DNA of 64,000 bases from Ruminococcus sp. UBA6407 (GCA_002438605.1 DJPR01000024.1:17166-81165); one strand, 5' to 3'. Shown: positions 16,256-25,455, numbered from the stretch's first letter. Translations and numbers: made by a program. Notes: generated by a model from the sequence alone, not told the origin.

Positions 16256-17524
16256 ATGAAAACCTTAAAAGAACTAAAACTTTTTATTATTCTTTGGCTT
16301 ACCCAATCATTTTCTTCTTTGGGCAGTGCTATGACCAACTTCGCACTTGTAATATGGCTTTATCAGGACAGCGGCTCAGCTTTAACCACTGCTTTATTGA
16401 GTGTTTGTTCTTACGCACCATATGTCCTGATGAGTATTTTTGCAGGAGCTATAAGTGATAAGTGGAACAAAAAAGCAGTTATGCTTGTATGTGACAGTTT
16501 TGCGGCTGCCTGCACAATTATCATATTTGTTTTGCTGAAAACAGATACTCTGGCTGTATGGCACTTATACGTTTTAAACGCATTGAACGGCCTTATGAAC
16601 TCTGTACAATCACCTGCTTCAGATGTAGCTGTCACTCTGCTTACACCTGAAAAGCACTATCAGAAAACAAGCGGCTTGCGTTCATTTTCCAACTCTCTTG
16701 TATCTATTCTGACACCAGCTTTTGCCGCTGCACTTCTTTCTTTTGCAGGAATTGAAGCCGTTATTGCTTTCGACCTTATCACATTTTCAGCGGCATTTAT
16801 AGTACTGCTGTTTTTTATCAGAATTCCCGAGGCAGCACAGAAATCGGAAAATAAGGAAACACTGCTGCAATCAGCTAAAAGCGGACTTGTATATTTAAAA
16901 TCAAATCAAGGTATTCTATGGCTTATTCTTTTTTTATCCGCAATTAATCTTATTGCTTCAATACATAGCTCGGCACTTCCTGCACTGATACTCTCTAAGT
17001 CAAATAAAACTGCATTGGGAATCGTCAACAGCTTTACCGGAATTGCTACTTTGCTTGGAAGTATTATTGCAACATTTCTTCCTAAGCCTAAAAGCAGAAT
17101 TAAAATGATATGCAACTGTCTGCTTATTGCAATGAGTACTGAAAACTTTTTGCTTGCTTTGGGAAACAGTACTCTTGTTTGGTGTATAGGTACTGTTCTT
17201 GGGTGGATATTTATTCCGCTGATGAGTGCAAACTATGATGTGATTTTCCGAAGCAATGTTCCAAAAGAAATGCAGGGACGAGTATATTCTGTCAGAAACA
17301 CACTTCAATTCTTCACCATTCCGGTTGGATATTTTCTTGGCGGACTTCTGGTTGATGATGTTTTTGAACCATTTATGAAAAATATAAAAATCAAACCCCT
17401 TATTAATATATTTGGTTTAGGAAAAGGTTCGGGAGCAGCTCTTTTGTTCTTTATAATCGGTATTGCAGGTGTAATTGTCTGCCTGTTTTTTCAAAATGTC
17501 AAAAAATTAAAGGAGCTTGAATAA
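16256..17524 (+). CDS. MFS efflux transporter (Mef-like drug exporter)
   Basis: 422 residues with about twelve membrane spans. The N-terminus (WLTQSFSSLGSAMTNFALVIWLYQ) matches the opening of Mef-type macrolide exporters, and the loop SDKWNKKAVMLVCD after span 2 is the MFS motif A position. It should expel a drug by proton antiport. The start at 16256 is served by AAGGAG at 16241-16246. The upstream leader peptide and attenuator suggest induction by a ribosome-targeting compound; the substrate is not known. A 40-nt perfect palindrome follows the gene. Confidence 0.82.
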   Translation: MKTLKELKLFIILWLTQSFSSLGSAMTNFALVIWLYQDSGSALTTALLSVCSYAPYVLMSIFAGAISDKWNKKAVMLVCDSFAAACTIIIFVLLKTDTLAVWHLYVLNALNGLMNSVQSPASDVAVTLLTPEKHYQKTSGLRSFSNSLVSILTPAFAAALLSFAGIEAVIAFDLITFSAAFIVLLFFIRIPEAAQKSENKETLLQSAKSGLVYLKSNQGILWLILFLSAINLIASIHSSALPALILSKSNKTALGIVNSFTGIATLLGSIIATFLPKPKSRIKMICNCLLIAMSTENFLLALGNSTLVWCIGTVLGWIFIPLMSANYDVIFRSNVPKEMQGRVYSVRNTLQFFTIPVGYFLGGLLVDDVFEPFMKNIKIKPLINIFGLGKGSGAALLFFIIGIAGVIVCLFFQNVKKLKELE

Positions 17525-17609
17525 TAACCAAAAACATATATTCAATGACGAGTATGGGATTACAGTCTTGCCTTAAGCTCAAATTTTGTCTGCGAAATCA
17601 TGAATTTCC

Positions 17610-17649
17610 TGAAAGAACACACCACTATATATAGTGGTGTGTTCTTTCA
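17610..17649. terminator. Perfect 40-nt palindrome: terminator and/or NrdR-like site
   Basis: Two exact 20-nt arms without spacer lie between the efflux gene and nrdD. It can end transcription of the pump gene (the arm ends TTCTTTCA). The central 16 bp, CCACTATATATAGTGG, also fits the NrdR-box core CTATATATAG, which matters because nrdD follows. The rest of 17525-17769 shows nothing else. Confidence 0.65.
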
Positions 17650-17769
17650 TTACTACAAGAAATGAAAAGAAACGCAGAATAGGGAAAAAGCTGCATTTCG
17701 GCAAATTATTGTGTTAGTATTTACTAAAATAATAATTAAAATGTGAGATTTATATAGCCTGTTGTACCA

Positions 17770-17798
17770 TTGACATTATCCTCTGAAAGGATTATACT
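17770..17798 (+). promoter_or_regulatory. Sigma-A promoter of nrdDG
   Basis: Perfect TTGACA, 17-nt spacer, TATACT. The start point would be near 17805. Confidence 0.8.
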
Positions 17799-17820
17799 AG
17801 AATATAGTTATTCGCATGAA

Positions 17821-17836
17821 ACACTAGATATAGTAT
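17821..17836. promoter_or_regulatory. NrdR box upstream of nrdD
   Basis: ACACTAGATATAGTAT fits the 16-bp NrdR consensus (acaCwAtATaTwGtgt) in its core. It lies just downstream of the promoter and ends 3 nt before GGAGG. A second, imperfect copy (ACTAGAATATAGT, 17796-17808) overlaps the -10 box. NrdR represses ribonucleotide reductase genes when dATP is high. Confidence 0.65.
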
Positions 17837-17854
17837 TATGGAGGTTCGGGTAAA

Positions 17855-20173
17855 ATGATAATTCATATTATAAAACGAGACGGCAGAAAGGTTCCGTTTA
17901 ATATCGAAAAGATTGCCAATGCCGTTTTTAAAGCAGCACAATCATGCGGCGGAAGTGATTTTAACGAGGCAATGGATGTTGCTGTAAAAACTTGTGAACT
18001 TTACGAAAAAGAGTATGGCAATGAAGTTCCTACAGTTGAGAAAATTCAGGATATAGTTGAAAAAGTTCTTATTGAAAACGGACATGCCAAAACTGCCAAA
18101 GCATACATTCTTTACAGATATGAGCGTACCCGTTCCAGAGAAATGAAAACAAACCTTATGCGTGTTCTTAATGAACTTACTTTCAATCCTGCCAAAGACA
18201 GTGATATTAAGCGTGAAAATGCTAATATTGACGGCGATACCGCAATGGGAACAATGCTTAAATACGGTTCTGTTTCTGCTAAAGAATTCTATGAAATGTA
18301 CGTTCTTGAGGAACGTCATGCAAAGGCTCATAAAAATGGTGACATTCACATACATGACCTTGACTTCTTAACTCTTACTACAACATGCTGTCAAATCGAC
18401 CTTTTAAAGCTGTTCCATGGCGGATTTTCAACAGGTCATGGCTTTTTAAGAGAGCCAAACGACATTGCAAGCTACTCGGCACTTGCCTGTATAGCTATAC
18501 AGTCCAATCAAAACGACCAGCATGGCGGACAAAGTGTTCCAAATTTTGATTACTCAATGGCTGAGGGTGTAAGAAAGACATATTCTCACAGATATGTACA
18601 AAATATTGCACGAGCTTTAGACCTCATTGCTAATATTGATAATGCAGATGAAACAGCAAAAAATATTTTTAATGAGATAAAAGGAAAATACAATATTATT
18701 CCAAATCTGGCGAATGACAGTGGATATACCGAAAAAGAATTTGAAAAACTTTGTGAAATCACTGATACAGAAACTGCTGAAAAAATACAGAAATTTGCTG
18801 TTAAAAATGCTCAGAAAGAGACAGACAGAGCTACATATCAGGCAATGGAGGCACTTATCCATAACCTTAATACAATGAACAGCCGTGCAGGTGCTCAAAC
18901 TCCTTTCAGTTCAATTAATTATGGTACCGATACAAGTCCTGAAGGAAGAATGGTTATAAAAAATGTTCTTCTTGCTCAGGAAGCCGGACTCGGAAATGGT
19001 GAAACTCCTATTTTCCCGATACATATTTTCAAAATTAAAGAAGGCATTAATTACAACAAAGATGATATCAACTATGACCTGTTTAAGCTTGCCTGCCGTG
19101 TATCTGCAAAAAGACTTTTCCCTAATTTCTCTTTCCTTGACGCACCTTATAACCTCCAGTATTATAAAGAGGGTGATTATAATACCGAAGTTGCATATAT
19201 GGGTTGCCGTACAAGAGTAATCGGAAATGTTTATGACCCAACAAGAGAAATCGTAACAGGCAGAGGAAATTTAAGCTTTACATCTATTAATCTCCCTCGT
19301 CTTGCAATTAAAGCTGACCACAATGTAGGTGCATTTTTCGATATGCTTGATGAAATGATGGATTTGACTATCGAACAGCTTTTACACCGTTTTAAAATAC
19401 AGTCGCAGAAAAAAGTAAGAAACTTTCCTTTTCTTATGGGACAAGGGGTATGGATAGATTCAGATAAACTCAGTGCCGATGATACTGTAGGTGAAATTCT
19501 GAAGCATGGTACTCTTTCAGTCGGCTTTATCGGACTTGCTGAAACATTAAAAGCTCTTATCGGAAAACATCATGGTGAAAGCGAAGAAGCAAGAGAGCTT
19601 GGTCTTGAAATTATACAGGCAATGAGAAATCGTCTTGATGAAGAATGCAAAAGAACAGGTCTTAACTTCTCACTTCTTGCAACTCCTGCCGAAGGACTTT
19701 CTGGCAGATTTGTCCGTATGGACGCTGAAAGATATGGCATTATTGAGGGAGTAACAGACAGAGAATATTATACAAACTCTTTCCATGTTCCTGTATATTA
19801 CCCAATCAGTGCATTTGAAAAAATAAAGATAGAAGCTCCTTATCACGCTCTTACAAACGCAGGTCACATAAGCTATATTGAACTTGACGGTGACCCAATG
19901 GAAAATCTTGATGCCTTTGAAAAGGTTGTACGCTGTATGAAGGAGGCAGGAATAGGATACGGCTCAATAAACCATCCCGTTGACCGTGACCCTGTATGCG
20001 GATATACAGGTATTATCGGTGAATGCTGTCCTATGTGCGGACGTAAGGAAAATTCAGATGATGTAGCATTTGACCGCATAAGACGTATAACTGGTTATCT
20101 TGTCGGAACTATTGACAGATTTAATAATGCAAAACGTGCTGAGGTCAACGACAGAATAAAACATAATATATAA
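17855..20173 (+). CDS. nrdD: Anaerobic (class III) ribonucleoside-triphosphate reductase
   Basis: Reduces NTPs to dNTPs with a glycyl radical, in strict absence of oxygen. The 772-residue protein has an N-terminal ATP-cone (about 1-90, IKRDGRKVPFNIEKIANAVFKA), the catalytic barrel, a four-cysteine zinc site (CGYTGIIGECCPMCG, about 726-740) and the radical loop RRITGYLVG, with the radical expected at Gly747. GGAGG precedes the ATG. It is followed 9 nt later by its activase gene. NrdR-like boxes upstream suggest dNTP-responsive repression. Confidence 0.96.
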   Translation: MIIHIIKRDGRKVPFNIEKIANAVFKAAQSCGGSDFNEAMDVAVKTCELYEKEYGNEVPTVEKIQDIVEKVLIENGHAKTAKAYILYRYERTRSREMKTNLMRVLNELTFNPAKDSDIKRENANIDGDTAMGTMLKYGSVSAKEFYEMYVLEERHAKAHKNGDIHIHDLDFLTLTTTCCQIDLLKLFHGGFSTGHGFLREPNDIASYSALACIAIQSNQNDQHGGQSVPNFDYSMAEGVRKTYSHRYVQNIARALDLIANIDNADETAKNIFNEIKGKYNIIPNLANDSGYTEKEFEKLCEITDTETAEKIQKFAVKNAQKETDRATYQAMEALIHNLNTMNSRAGAQTPFSSINYGTDTSPEGRMVIKNVLLAQEAGLGNGETPIFPIHIFKIKEGINYNKDDINYDLFKLACRVSAKRLFPNFSFLDAPYNLQYYKEGDYNTEVAYMGCRTRVIGNVYDPTREIVTGRGNLSFTSINLPRLAIKADHNVGAFFDMLDEMMDLTIEQLLHRFKIQSQKKVRNFPFLMGQGVWIDSDKLSADDTVGEILKHGTLSVGFIGLAETLKALIGKHHGESEEARELGLEIIQAMRNRLDEECKRTGLNFSLLATPAEGLSGRFVRMDAERYGIIEGVTDREYYTNSFHVPVYYPISAFEKIKIEAPYHALTNAGHISYIELDGDPMENLDAFEKVVRCMKEAGIGYGSINHPVDRDPVCGYTGIIGECCPMCGRKENSDDVAFDRIRRITGYLVGTIDRFNNAKRAEVNDRIKHNI

Positions 20174-20182
20174 GGTGATTTT

Positions 20183-20683
20183 ATGAATTTAAGAGTTGCC
20201 GGAACAGTCAATGACTCGATTGTAGACGGTCCGGGAATAAGATTAACTATCTTTACGCAGGGCTGTCCGCATCACTGTGCAGGCTGTCACAATCCGCAGA
20301 CTCACGATTTTAACGGCGGAAGTATTACAGATACAGCTGATTTGCTGGAAAAAATCAAAGGCAATCCACTGCTTGACGGTGTTACGTTCAGCGGTGGTGA
20401 GCCGTTTTGTCAGGCAGAGGCTTTAGCTGAGCTTGGCAACGATATCAAGTCATTGGGACTTAATGTAATTACATATACAGGTTATACTTTCGAGTATCTT
20501 TTTGAACATAAAAATGATAATTCTTATGGAAAGCTGCTTGAAGTAACAGATTTTCTCATAGACGGAAAATTTATTGAAAGCGAAAAAGACTGGCAGCTGA
20601 AATTCAGAGGCAGCAGAAATCAAAGATATCTGGATTGTCAAAAAAGCCTTGAAACAGGCAGTGCAGTTGAAATTGAACCGTAA
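20183..20683 (+). CDS. nrdG: Anaerobic ribonucleotide reductase activating protein (radical SAM)
   Basis: Generates the glycyl radical on NrdD by reductive cleavage of SAM. The 166-residue protein has the CxxxCxxC cluster ligands Cys28, Cys32 and Cys35 (GCPHHCAGCHNP) and the SAM-binding FSGGEPF stretch. Its length fits the compact NrdG type. It is the second gene of the nrdDG operon and ends at a strong terminator. Confidence 0.96.
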   Translation: MNLRVAGTVNDSIVDGPGIRLTIFTQGCPHHCAGCHNPQTHDFNGGSITDTADLLEKIKGNPLLDGVTFSGGEPFCQAEALAELGNDIKSLGLNVITYTGYTFEYLFEHKNDNSYGKLLEVTDFLIDGKFIESEKDWQLKFRGSRNQRYLDCQKSLETGSAVEIEP

Positions 20684-20684
20684 A

Positions 20685-20720
20685 AATACCCCCTTGTGTA
20701 TAATAGCACAAGGGGGTATT
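20685..20720. terminator. Bidirectional terminator between nrdG and the spore-protein gene
   Basis: AATACCCCCTTGTG and CACAAGGGGGTATT, perfect 14-bp arms with an 8-nt loop, between convergent genes. Confidence 0.9.
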
Positions 20721-20731
20721 TCAATTATTAC

Positions 20732-20911
20732 TTACTGCATTTTGTATGCGTCAATCATTTTCTTTACCATCTGACCGCCTATTGAGCCTGCTTCTCTTGC
20801 TGTAAGGTCACCGTTGTATCCCTGCTTGAGATTAACACCTACTTCGCTTGCTGACTCCATCTTAAATCTTTCGAGAGCTTCCTTGCCCTTCTGAGTAAAT
20901 TCACCCTTCAT
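20732..20911 (-). CDS. Alpha/beta-type small acid-soluble spore protein
   Basis: 59 residues. It carries the DNA-binding SASP signature near the C-terminus (GDLTAREAGSIGGQMVKKMIDAY) and the upstream ASEVGVNL segment that contains the GPR protease region. SASPs coat and protect DNA in the spore core. I start it at 20911, where AAAGGAG stands 7 nt upstream; an in-frame extension to 20971 has no ribosome site. Its presence indicates that the organism sporulates. No sigma-G promoter could be assigned with confidence. Confidence 0.93.
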   Translation of the reverse strand: MKGEFTQKGKEALERFKMESASEVGVNLKQGYNGDLTAREAGSIGGQMVKKMIDAYKMQ

Positions 20912-21010
20912 AACAAAATCTCCTTTAAATAATATTTTTGATGCCGTAGTAGTATTATGGCGTTTTTTCATTTTGATATGTCAGGTAATTTTTTGAAATT
21001 AAGGTAACAC

Positions 21011-22792
21011 TTAATCATCATTTTCAGCAGTTACTGCAATGCCAAGAACATCTAAGCTTTCTTTGTCAACAGTTGACGGACAAGCAGACATAAGCTCACT
21101 TGCATTCTGAACTTTCGGAAATGCTACAACATCTCTCAGACTTTCAGCCTGCAGCATTACCATAGCAAGTCTGTCAAGACCAATTCCAAGTCCGCCATGA
21201 GGAGGTGCACCATATTTATAGGCTTCAACAAGGAAACCGAATTTTGCTTCTATTTCTTCATCTGTCAAACCTAATGATTGGAACATTTTTTGCTGAAGTT
21301 CATAATCTGTTATACGAATTGAACCTGAAGATAATTCCGTACCATTAAGTACAAGGTCAAAAGCCTTTGCAATAACCTTTTCAGGTGCAGAATCAAGATA
21401 CTGAATACAATCATCCATAGGCATTGTAAATGGATGATGCATTGCAAGCCATGTATTGCTTTCATCATCCCACTCAAAGAATGGAAATTCAGTAATCCAA
21501 AGGAAATTAAACTGATTTTCAGGAATTATATCAAGCTGCTTTGCTACCTGCAAACGCAATGCTCCAAGAACAGGCAGTGTAATCTTATTTTTATCTGCTA
21601 CGATAAGAGCAACGTCACCCTGTTGGCAACCAATTTTTGCAAGAATTGACTCAAGCTCACCCTCTGCCAAAAACTTTGCAAATGAGCATGAAGGCTTTTC
21701 GTCAACCCAACGTACGAATGCGAGTCCTTTAGCACCAATGCCTCTTACCATTTCAGTAAGCTTGTCTATTTCTTTTCTTGTAAGAACTTTGGCAGAATTT
21801 TTTGCTACTATTGCACGAACGCTTCCTCCTGCCTCGATAGCTGATGTAAACACGCCAAATCCGCAATTTTTAACAAGCTCGGAAATGTCCTGTATCTCCA
21901 TATCAAAACGTGTATCAGGCTTATCCGAACCATAACGTTCCATAGCTTCTTTATAGGTCAAACGCTTAATCGGAAGTGAAACATCCATATTAAGCACTTT
22001 TTTGAACAAATATGAAATAAATCCCTCTGTCATTTCAAGAATATCATCAACATCAACAAAAGACATTTCAAGATCTATCTGAGTAAATTCAGGCTGTCTG
22101 TCTGCTCTTAAATCTTCATCACGAAAACAGCGTGCAAGCTGAATATATCTGTCAAAGCCTGAAACCATAAGAAGCTGCTTATAAATCTGAGGTGACTGCG
22201 GCAATGCATAAAATTTTCCGTTATGAACTCTTGATGGGATAAGATAGTCTCTTGCTCCCTCTGGAGTTGATTTCATCATCATCGGAGTTTCAATTTCTGT
22301 GAAATCATTTGCATAATAATACTCTCTTGCAGCCTGAGCAATCTTATGTCGCATAATAATATTATTCTGCAAAGGTGCACGTCTAAGGTCAAGATAACGG
22401 TACTTCAAACGAAGCTCCTCATTTACCTTTGTTTCATTTGTTATTTCAAAAGGAGGTGTCTGAGCTTTTGCAAGTATTCTCAAATCGCTGACAATAATCT
22501 CAACATGACCTGTTTTTATCTCATTGTTTACGCTTGAACGTTCCTGAACCATGCCCTTTGCCATAAGCACATATTCACTTCTGCATGATGACGCTTTTTC
22601 AAAAATTTCTCTATCTGTTTCATCATTGAATGCAAGCTGTACTATACCTGTTTTATCTCTTAAATCAATAAATATAAGATTGCCTAAGTCACGAATTTTC
22701 GCAACAAATCCACCGACCGTAACCTCTTCCCCTGCTTTTGTAACTTCTCCGCAATAATGTGTGCGTTTAAGTCCGTTCATATTATCTGCCAT
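21011..22792 (-). CDS. aspS: Aspartyl-tRNA synthetase
   Basis: Charges tRNA-Asp. The 593-residue bacterial-type protein has the N-terminal OB fold (about 1-105), class II motif 2 (FRDEDLRADRQPEFTQID) and motif 3 (GGLGIGLDRLAMVM), with the bacterial GAD insertion between. I begin at 22792 (MADNMNGLKR) because GGAGAAG lies at proper spacing; an ATG five codons earlier contains that site. It follows hisS by 32 nt, so the two synthetases form one operon, as in many Firmicutes. No T-box leader was found ahead of the pair. Confidence 0.95.
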   Translation of the reverse strand: MADNMNGLKRTHYCGEVTKAGEEVTVGGFVAKIRDLGNLIFIDLRDKTGIVQLAFNDETDREIFEKASSCRSEYVLMAKGMVQERSSVNNEIKTGHVEIIVSDLRILAKAQTPPFEITNETKVNEELRLKYRYLDLRRAPLQNNIIMRHKIAQAAREYYYANDFTEIETPMMMKSTPEGARDYLIPSRVHNGKFYALPQSPQIYKQLLMVSGFDRYIQLARCFRDEDLRADRQPEFTQIDLEMSFVDVDDILEMTEGFISYLFKKVLNMDVSLPIKRLTYKEAMERYGSDKPDTRFDMEIQDISELVKNCGFGVFTSAIEAGGSVRAIVAKNSAKVLTRKEIDKLTEMVRGIGAKGLAFVRWVDEKPSCSFAKFLAEGELESILAKIGCQQGDVALIVADKNKITLPVLGALRLQVAKQLDIIPENQFNFLWITEFPFFEWDDESNTWLAMHHPFTMPMDDCIQYLDSAPEKVIAKAFDLVLNGTELSSGSIRITDYELQQKMFQSLGLTDEEIEAKFGFLVEAYKYGAPPHGGLGIGLDRLAMVMLQAESLRDVVAFPKVQNASELMSACPSTVDKESLDVLGIAVTAENDD

Positions 22793-22824
22793 TATCGACT
22801 TCTCCATTTCAAGTATTTTTCCTT

Positions 22825-24141
22825 TTATTCATTATCTGTTTTCATAAGCTCATCAAGATTTCCAAGCATGTTATCAACACATACAGCATCAAACTTGTTT
22901 TTAAAGTTATCATCAAGATCCAATTCAAGTTCTTCGCCTTTTGCCATGTTCTTGACCTTTACCTTACCGCTTGTAAGTTCATTTTCACCAAGAACAATTG
23001 TAAATGCAGCATCTATCTTATTTGCATATTTCATCTGAGCTTTCAGACCTCTGCCGATTACGTCATATTCAACCCAATAACCGTATTCACGCAAATCTCT
23101 CGCTATCAGCATAGCTTTTTCCAATGCGGCATCATCCATAGGAGCAATATATAAATCGCACTTTCTTGGCTGCAAAAAGTCGCAGTTCTGCTTTTCCATA
23201 GTAATGAGTATTCTTTCAATTCCCATTGCAAAACCAAGTGCAGGTGTATGCTGTCCGCCCAACTGCTCAATCAAGCCGTCATAACGTCCGCCGCCGCAGA
23301 CTGTTCCCTGTGCACCGATTTCAGTCGTAACAAATTCAAAAACTGTCTTTGTATAATAATCAAGACCTCTTACAATCTTTGGGTTAACCTTAAATGCTAT
23401 TCCAAGGTTTGTAAGATATTTTTGCAGCTTTGTGAAATGCTCACTGCACTCCTCACAAAGATAATCAAGGATAATCGGAGCATCCTTCGCAATTTCAGAA
23501 CAAATTGGACTTTTGCAGTCCAATATTCTCATAGGATTTTTTTCAAGTCTTGAAAGACATGTATCGCAAAGCTCTGATTTTTTGCTTTCAAAATATTCCT
23601 TTAAAGCAGCATGATATTTTGCTCTGCACTCCGGACATCCGATTGAATTTATATAAAGCTCAATATTTTTTAATCCGAGTCTGTCGAGAAGTGTTTTTGC
23701 AAGTGAAATAACCTCGGCATCTGCACTTGGTGACTGACTTCCTGCCATTTCCAGTCCGAACTGATGAAATTCACGCAGACGTCCTGCCTGTGGTCTTTCG
23801 TGTCGGAAACATGAAAGAATGTAGAAAACTCTTTGGGGCATTGCTTCATTCATAAGTCCATTCTGAAGCATGGCTCTTATTGTACCGGCAGTTCCCTCAG
23901 GTCTTAATGTAAACTTAGTTTCCTTTGCAATAACAGAGTACATTTCCTTCTGAACTACATCTGTTGTTTCTCCGACTGAACGCAAAAAAAGGTCAGTATT
24001 TTCAAAAGTAGGGATTCGTATCTCACTGAATCCGAAACTTTCAGCAACATCCCTTGCAATTTTTTCAACAGTATGCCATTTGTGAACATTTTTAGGAATA
24101 ACGTCCTCTGTTCCGTTTGGTCGCTTAATATTAAGTGCCAT
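22825..24141 (-). CDS. hisS: Histidyl-tRNA synthetase
   Basis: Charges tRNA-His. The 438-residue protein has the N-terminal RPNGTEDVIP motif, class II motif 2 (FRHERPQAGRLREFHQFG), the histidine loop VRGLDYYTKTVFE and motif 3 (LGFAMGIERIL), followed by the anticodon domain. It contains two CxxC-type pairs in the middle (CPEC, CDTC) seen in some Firmicute homologues. First gene of hisS-aspS; the gap upstream holds a terminator for mgsA. Confidence 0.96.
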   Translation of the reverse strand: MALNIKRPNGTEDVIPKNVHKWHTVEKIARDVAESFGFSEIRIPTFENTDLFLRSVGETTDVVQKEMYSVIAKETKFTLRPEGTAGTIRAMLQNGLMNEAMPQRVFYILSCFRHERPQAGRLREFHQFGLEMAGSQSPSADAEVISLAKTLLDRLGLKNIELYINSIGCPECRAKYHAALKEYFESKKSELCDTCLSRLEKNPMRILDCKSPICSEIAKDAPIILDYLCEECSEHFTKLQKYLTNLGIAFKVNPKIVRGLDYYTKTVFEFVTTEIGAQGTVCGGGRYDGLIEQLGGQHTPALGFAMGIERILITMEKQNCDFLQPRKCDLYIAPMDDAALEKAMLIARDLREYGYWVEYDVIGRGLKAQMKYANKIDAAFTIVLGENELTSGKVKVKNMAKGEELELDLDDNFKNKFDAVCVDNMLGNLDELMKTDNE

Positions 24142-24180
24142 TTATATCATGCCTTTCCTCATATTTTTCATTACTTATAC

Positions 24181-24208
24181 AATAAAATTGTCCCTTTACA
24201 AGGGACAA
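24181..24208 (-). terminator. Terminator of the minD-mgsA unit
   Basis: TTGTCCCTT and AAGGGACAA with a 3-nt loop, then TTTTATT on the minus strand. Confidence 0.8.
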
Positions 24209-24269
24209 CCTTATTCAAGGTATCAGAATTACTGAAATTGCTTCAGAACAATACGTTATGCAAAAATTC

Positions 24270-24671
24270 TTATATTGTCGGATTTCCAATTTCACGCCAA
24301 TCCAGATCTCCACGTTCAAGTGCAAGTATCAAAGCTTCAGCAGTAGCAATATTTGTTGCTACTGGAACATTATGTACATCACAAAGTCGTAAAAGATTCA
24401 TATCATGAACATCTGTTTTCTTTGGATTAATCGGATCACGGAAAAATAAAAGCACATCAACTTCATTACATGAAAGCAATGCAATAATCTGTTCTGCACC
24501 GCCTCGTCCGCTTAAATATCTCTTGATTTCAAGACCAGTGGCTTCACTAACCTGCTTACCTGTTGTACTTGTAGCACATAATGTATGTTTAGATAAAATG
24601 CCACAGTAAGCACTGCAAAACTGAACCATAAGCTCTTTTTTAGCATCATGTGCTATAATCGCAATCTTCAT
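24270..24671 (-). CDS. mgsA: Methylglyoxal synthase
   Basis: Converts dihydroxyacetone phosphate to methylglyoxal and phosphate, a bypass of lower glycolysis. The 133-residue protein shows the family segments IAIIAHDAKK at the start, ATSTTG for phosphate binding, the SGRGGAEQI loop and DPINPKKTDVHD with the catalytic Asp. It sits 43 nt after the MinD-like gene. In many Clostridia mgsA closes the minCDE-rodA cluster, so this pairing looks like a shortened form of that cluster. Confidence 0.95.
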   Translation of the reverse strand: MKIAIIAHDAKKELMVQFCSAYCGILSKHTLCATSTTGKQVSEATGLEIKRYLSGRGGAEQIIALLSCNEVDVLLFFRDPINPKKTDVHDMNLLRLCDVHNVPVATNIATAEALILALERGDLDWREIGNPTI

Positions 24672-24714
24672 ATTATCATTCCTTTCGGTTAAATATAGTT
24701 ATAAAAAATTTGTA

Positions 24715-25455
24715 TTATGAAATCTTAATTGTAAGAGGTGCATTTTCACCATTCAATCTTTTTGAAATAGCATCAAATGCTTTCAGACTTTCGGAATTTG
24801 TTGGTATCGGATAGCCCTTTCCTGTTGCAACTGTAAGATTAAAATCTTCAGGAATTACACCTATAAGCTGAACACCTATTGTATCTATGATTTCATCAAG
24901 GTGCTTTACAAGCTCACTTCCAATTGCCTTCTTTGTTACCCTGTTAATGATAAGGCGCTGACTCTTATTTCCTCTGTTATAGAACTCATCAGACATCATA
25001 TTTGCATCTCTTATGCAGACAGGATCAGGGGTAGTAACAACCAGAATAAGATTTGCCTGTTCAACGATATCGAATACATGTGAATTAATGCCTGCACCGG
25101 TATCAATAATAATATACTCGAAATACTTTTTAATAGAGCGGCAGATTTCTACGATTTTATCTGCTGAAACCGAAGCAAATGGATTTTTCGGTGAGCAAAG
25201 TATGCTAAGGTTGCTTGCCATATCTACTTGTGTAACAGCTCCAAGCACATCCTTTTTCCCACTCAAAACATCACCAAGATCATATTGGATTTTACCTTCC
25301 ATACCAAATATAATATCAAGACATCTCAGTCCGAAATCCAGTTCAATGATAAGAGTTCTGTGTCCCTGTTTAGCGAGGGTATAACCTAAACCTGCACAAA
25401 TACTTGACTTTCCTGTTCCGCCTTTACCTGAAGTTACAGCAATAATTTTTGACAT
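24715..25455 (-). CDS. minD: MinD/ParA-family ATPase, probable septum-site protein
   Basis: 246 residues. The deviant Walker A is SGKGGTGKSS, followed by switch-like IELDFGLRCLDIIFG and IIIDTGAGI, as in MinD. The start at 25455 follows GGAGC; a longer frame upstream has no support. The C-terminal amphipathic membrane-binding helix of classical MinD (LFG-type tail) is not visible: the protein ends NGENAPLTIKIS. No minC or minE is adjacent. The neighbour mgsA supports a MinD origin, but it could act as another ParA-type positioning ATPase. Confidence 0.75.
   Translation of the reverse strand: MSKIIAVTSGKGGTGKSSICAGLGYTLAKQGHRTLIIELDFGLRCLDIIFGMEGKIQYDLGDVLSGKKDVLGAVTQVDMASNLSILCSPKNPFASVSADKIVEICRSIKKYFEYIIIDTGAGINSHVFDIVEQANLILVVTTPDPVCIRDANMMSDEFYNRGNKSQRLIINRVTKKAIGSELVKHLDEIIDTIGVQLIGVIPEDFNLTVATGKGYPIPTNSESLKAFDAISKRLNGENAPLTIKIS

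Noticed and set aside
17942..18355. 137-codon antisense frame within nrdD
   Set aside because: Antisense to a highly conserved gene with no promoter or ribosome site; explained by codon bias of nrdD.
24142..24269. T-box leader upstream of hisS-aspS
   Set aside because: The gap is short, has no T-box core sequence, and its hairpin with T-run is better explained as the mgsA terminator.
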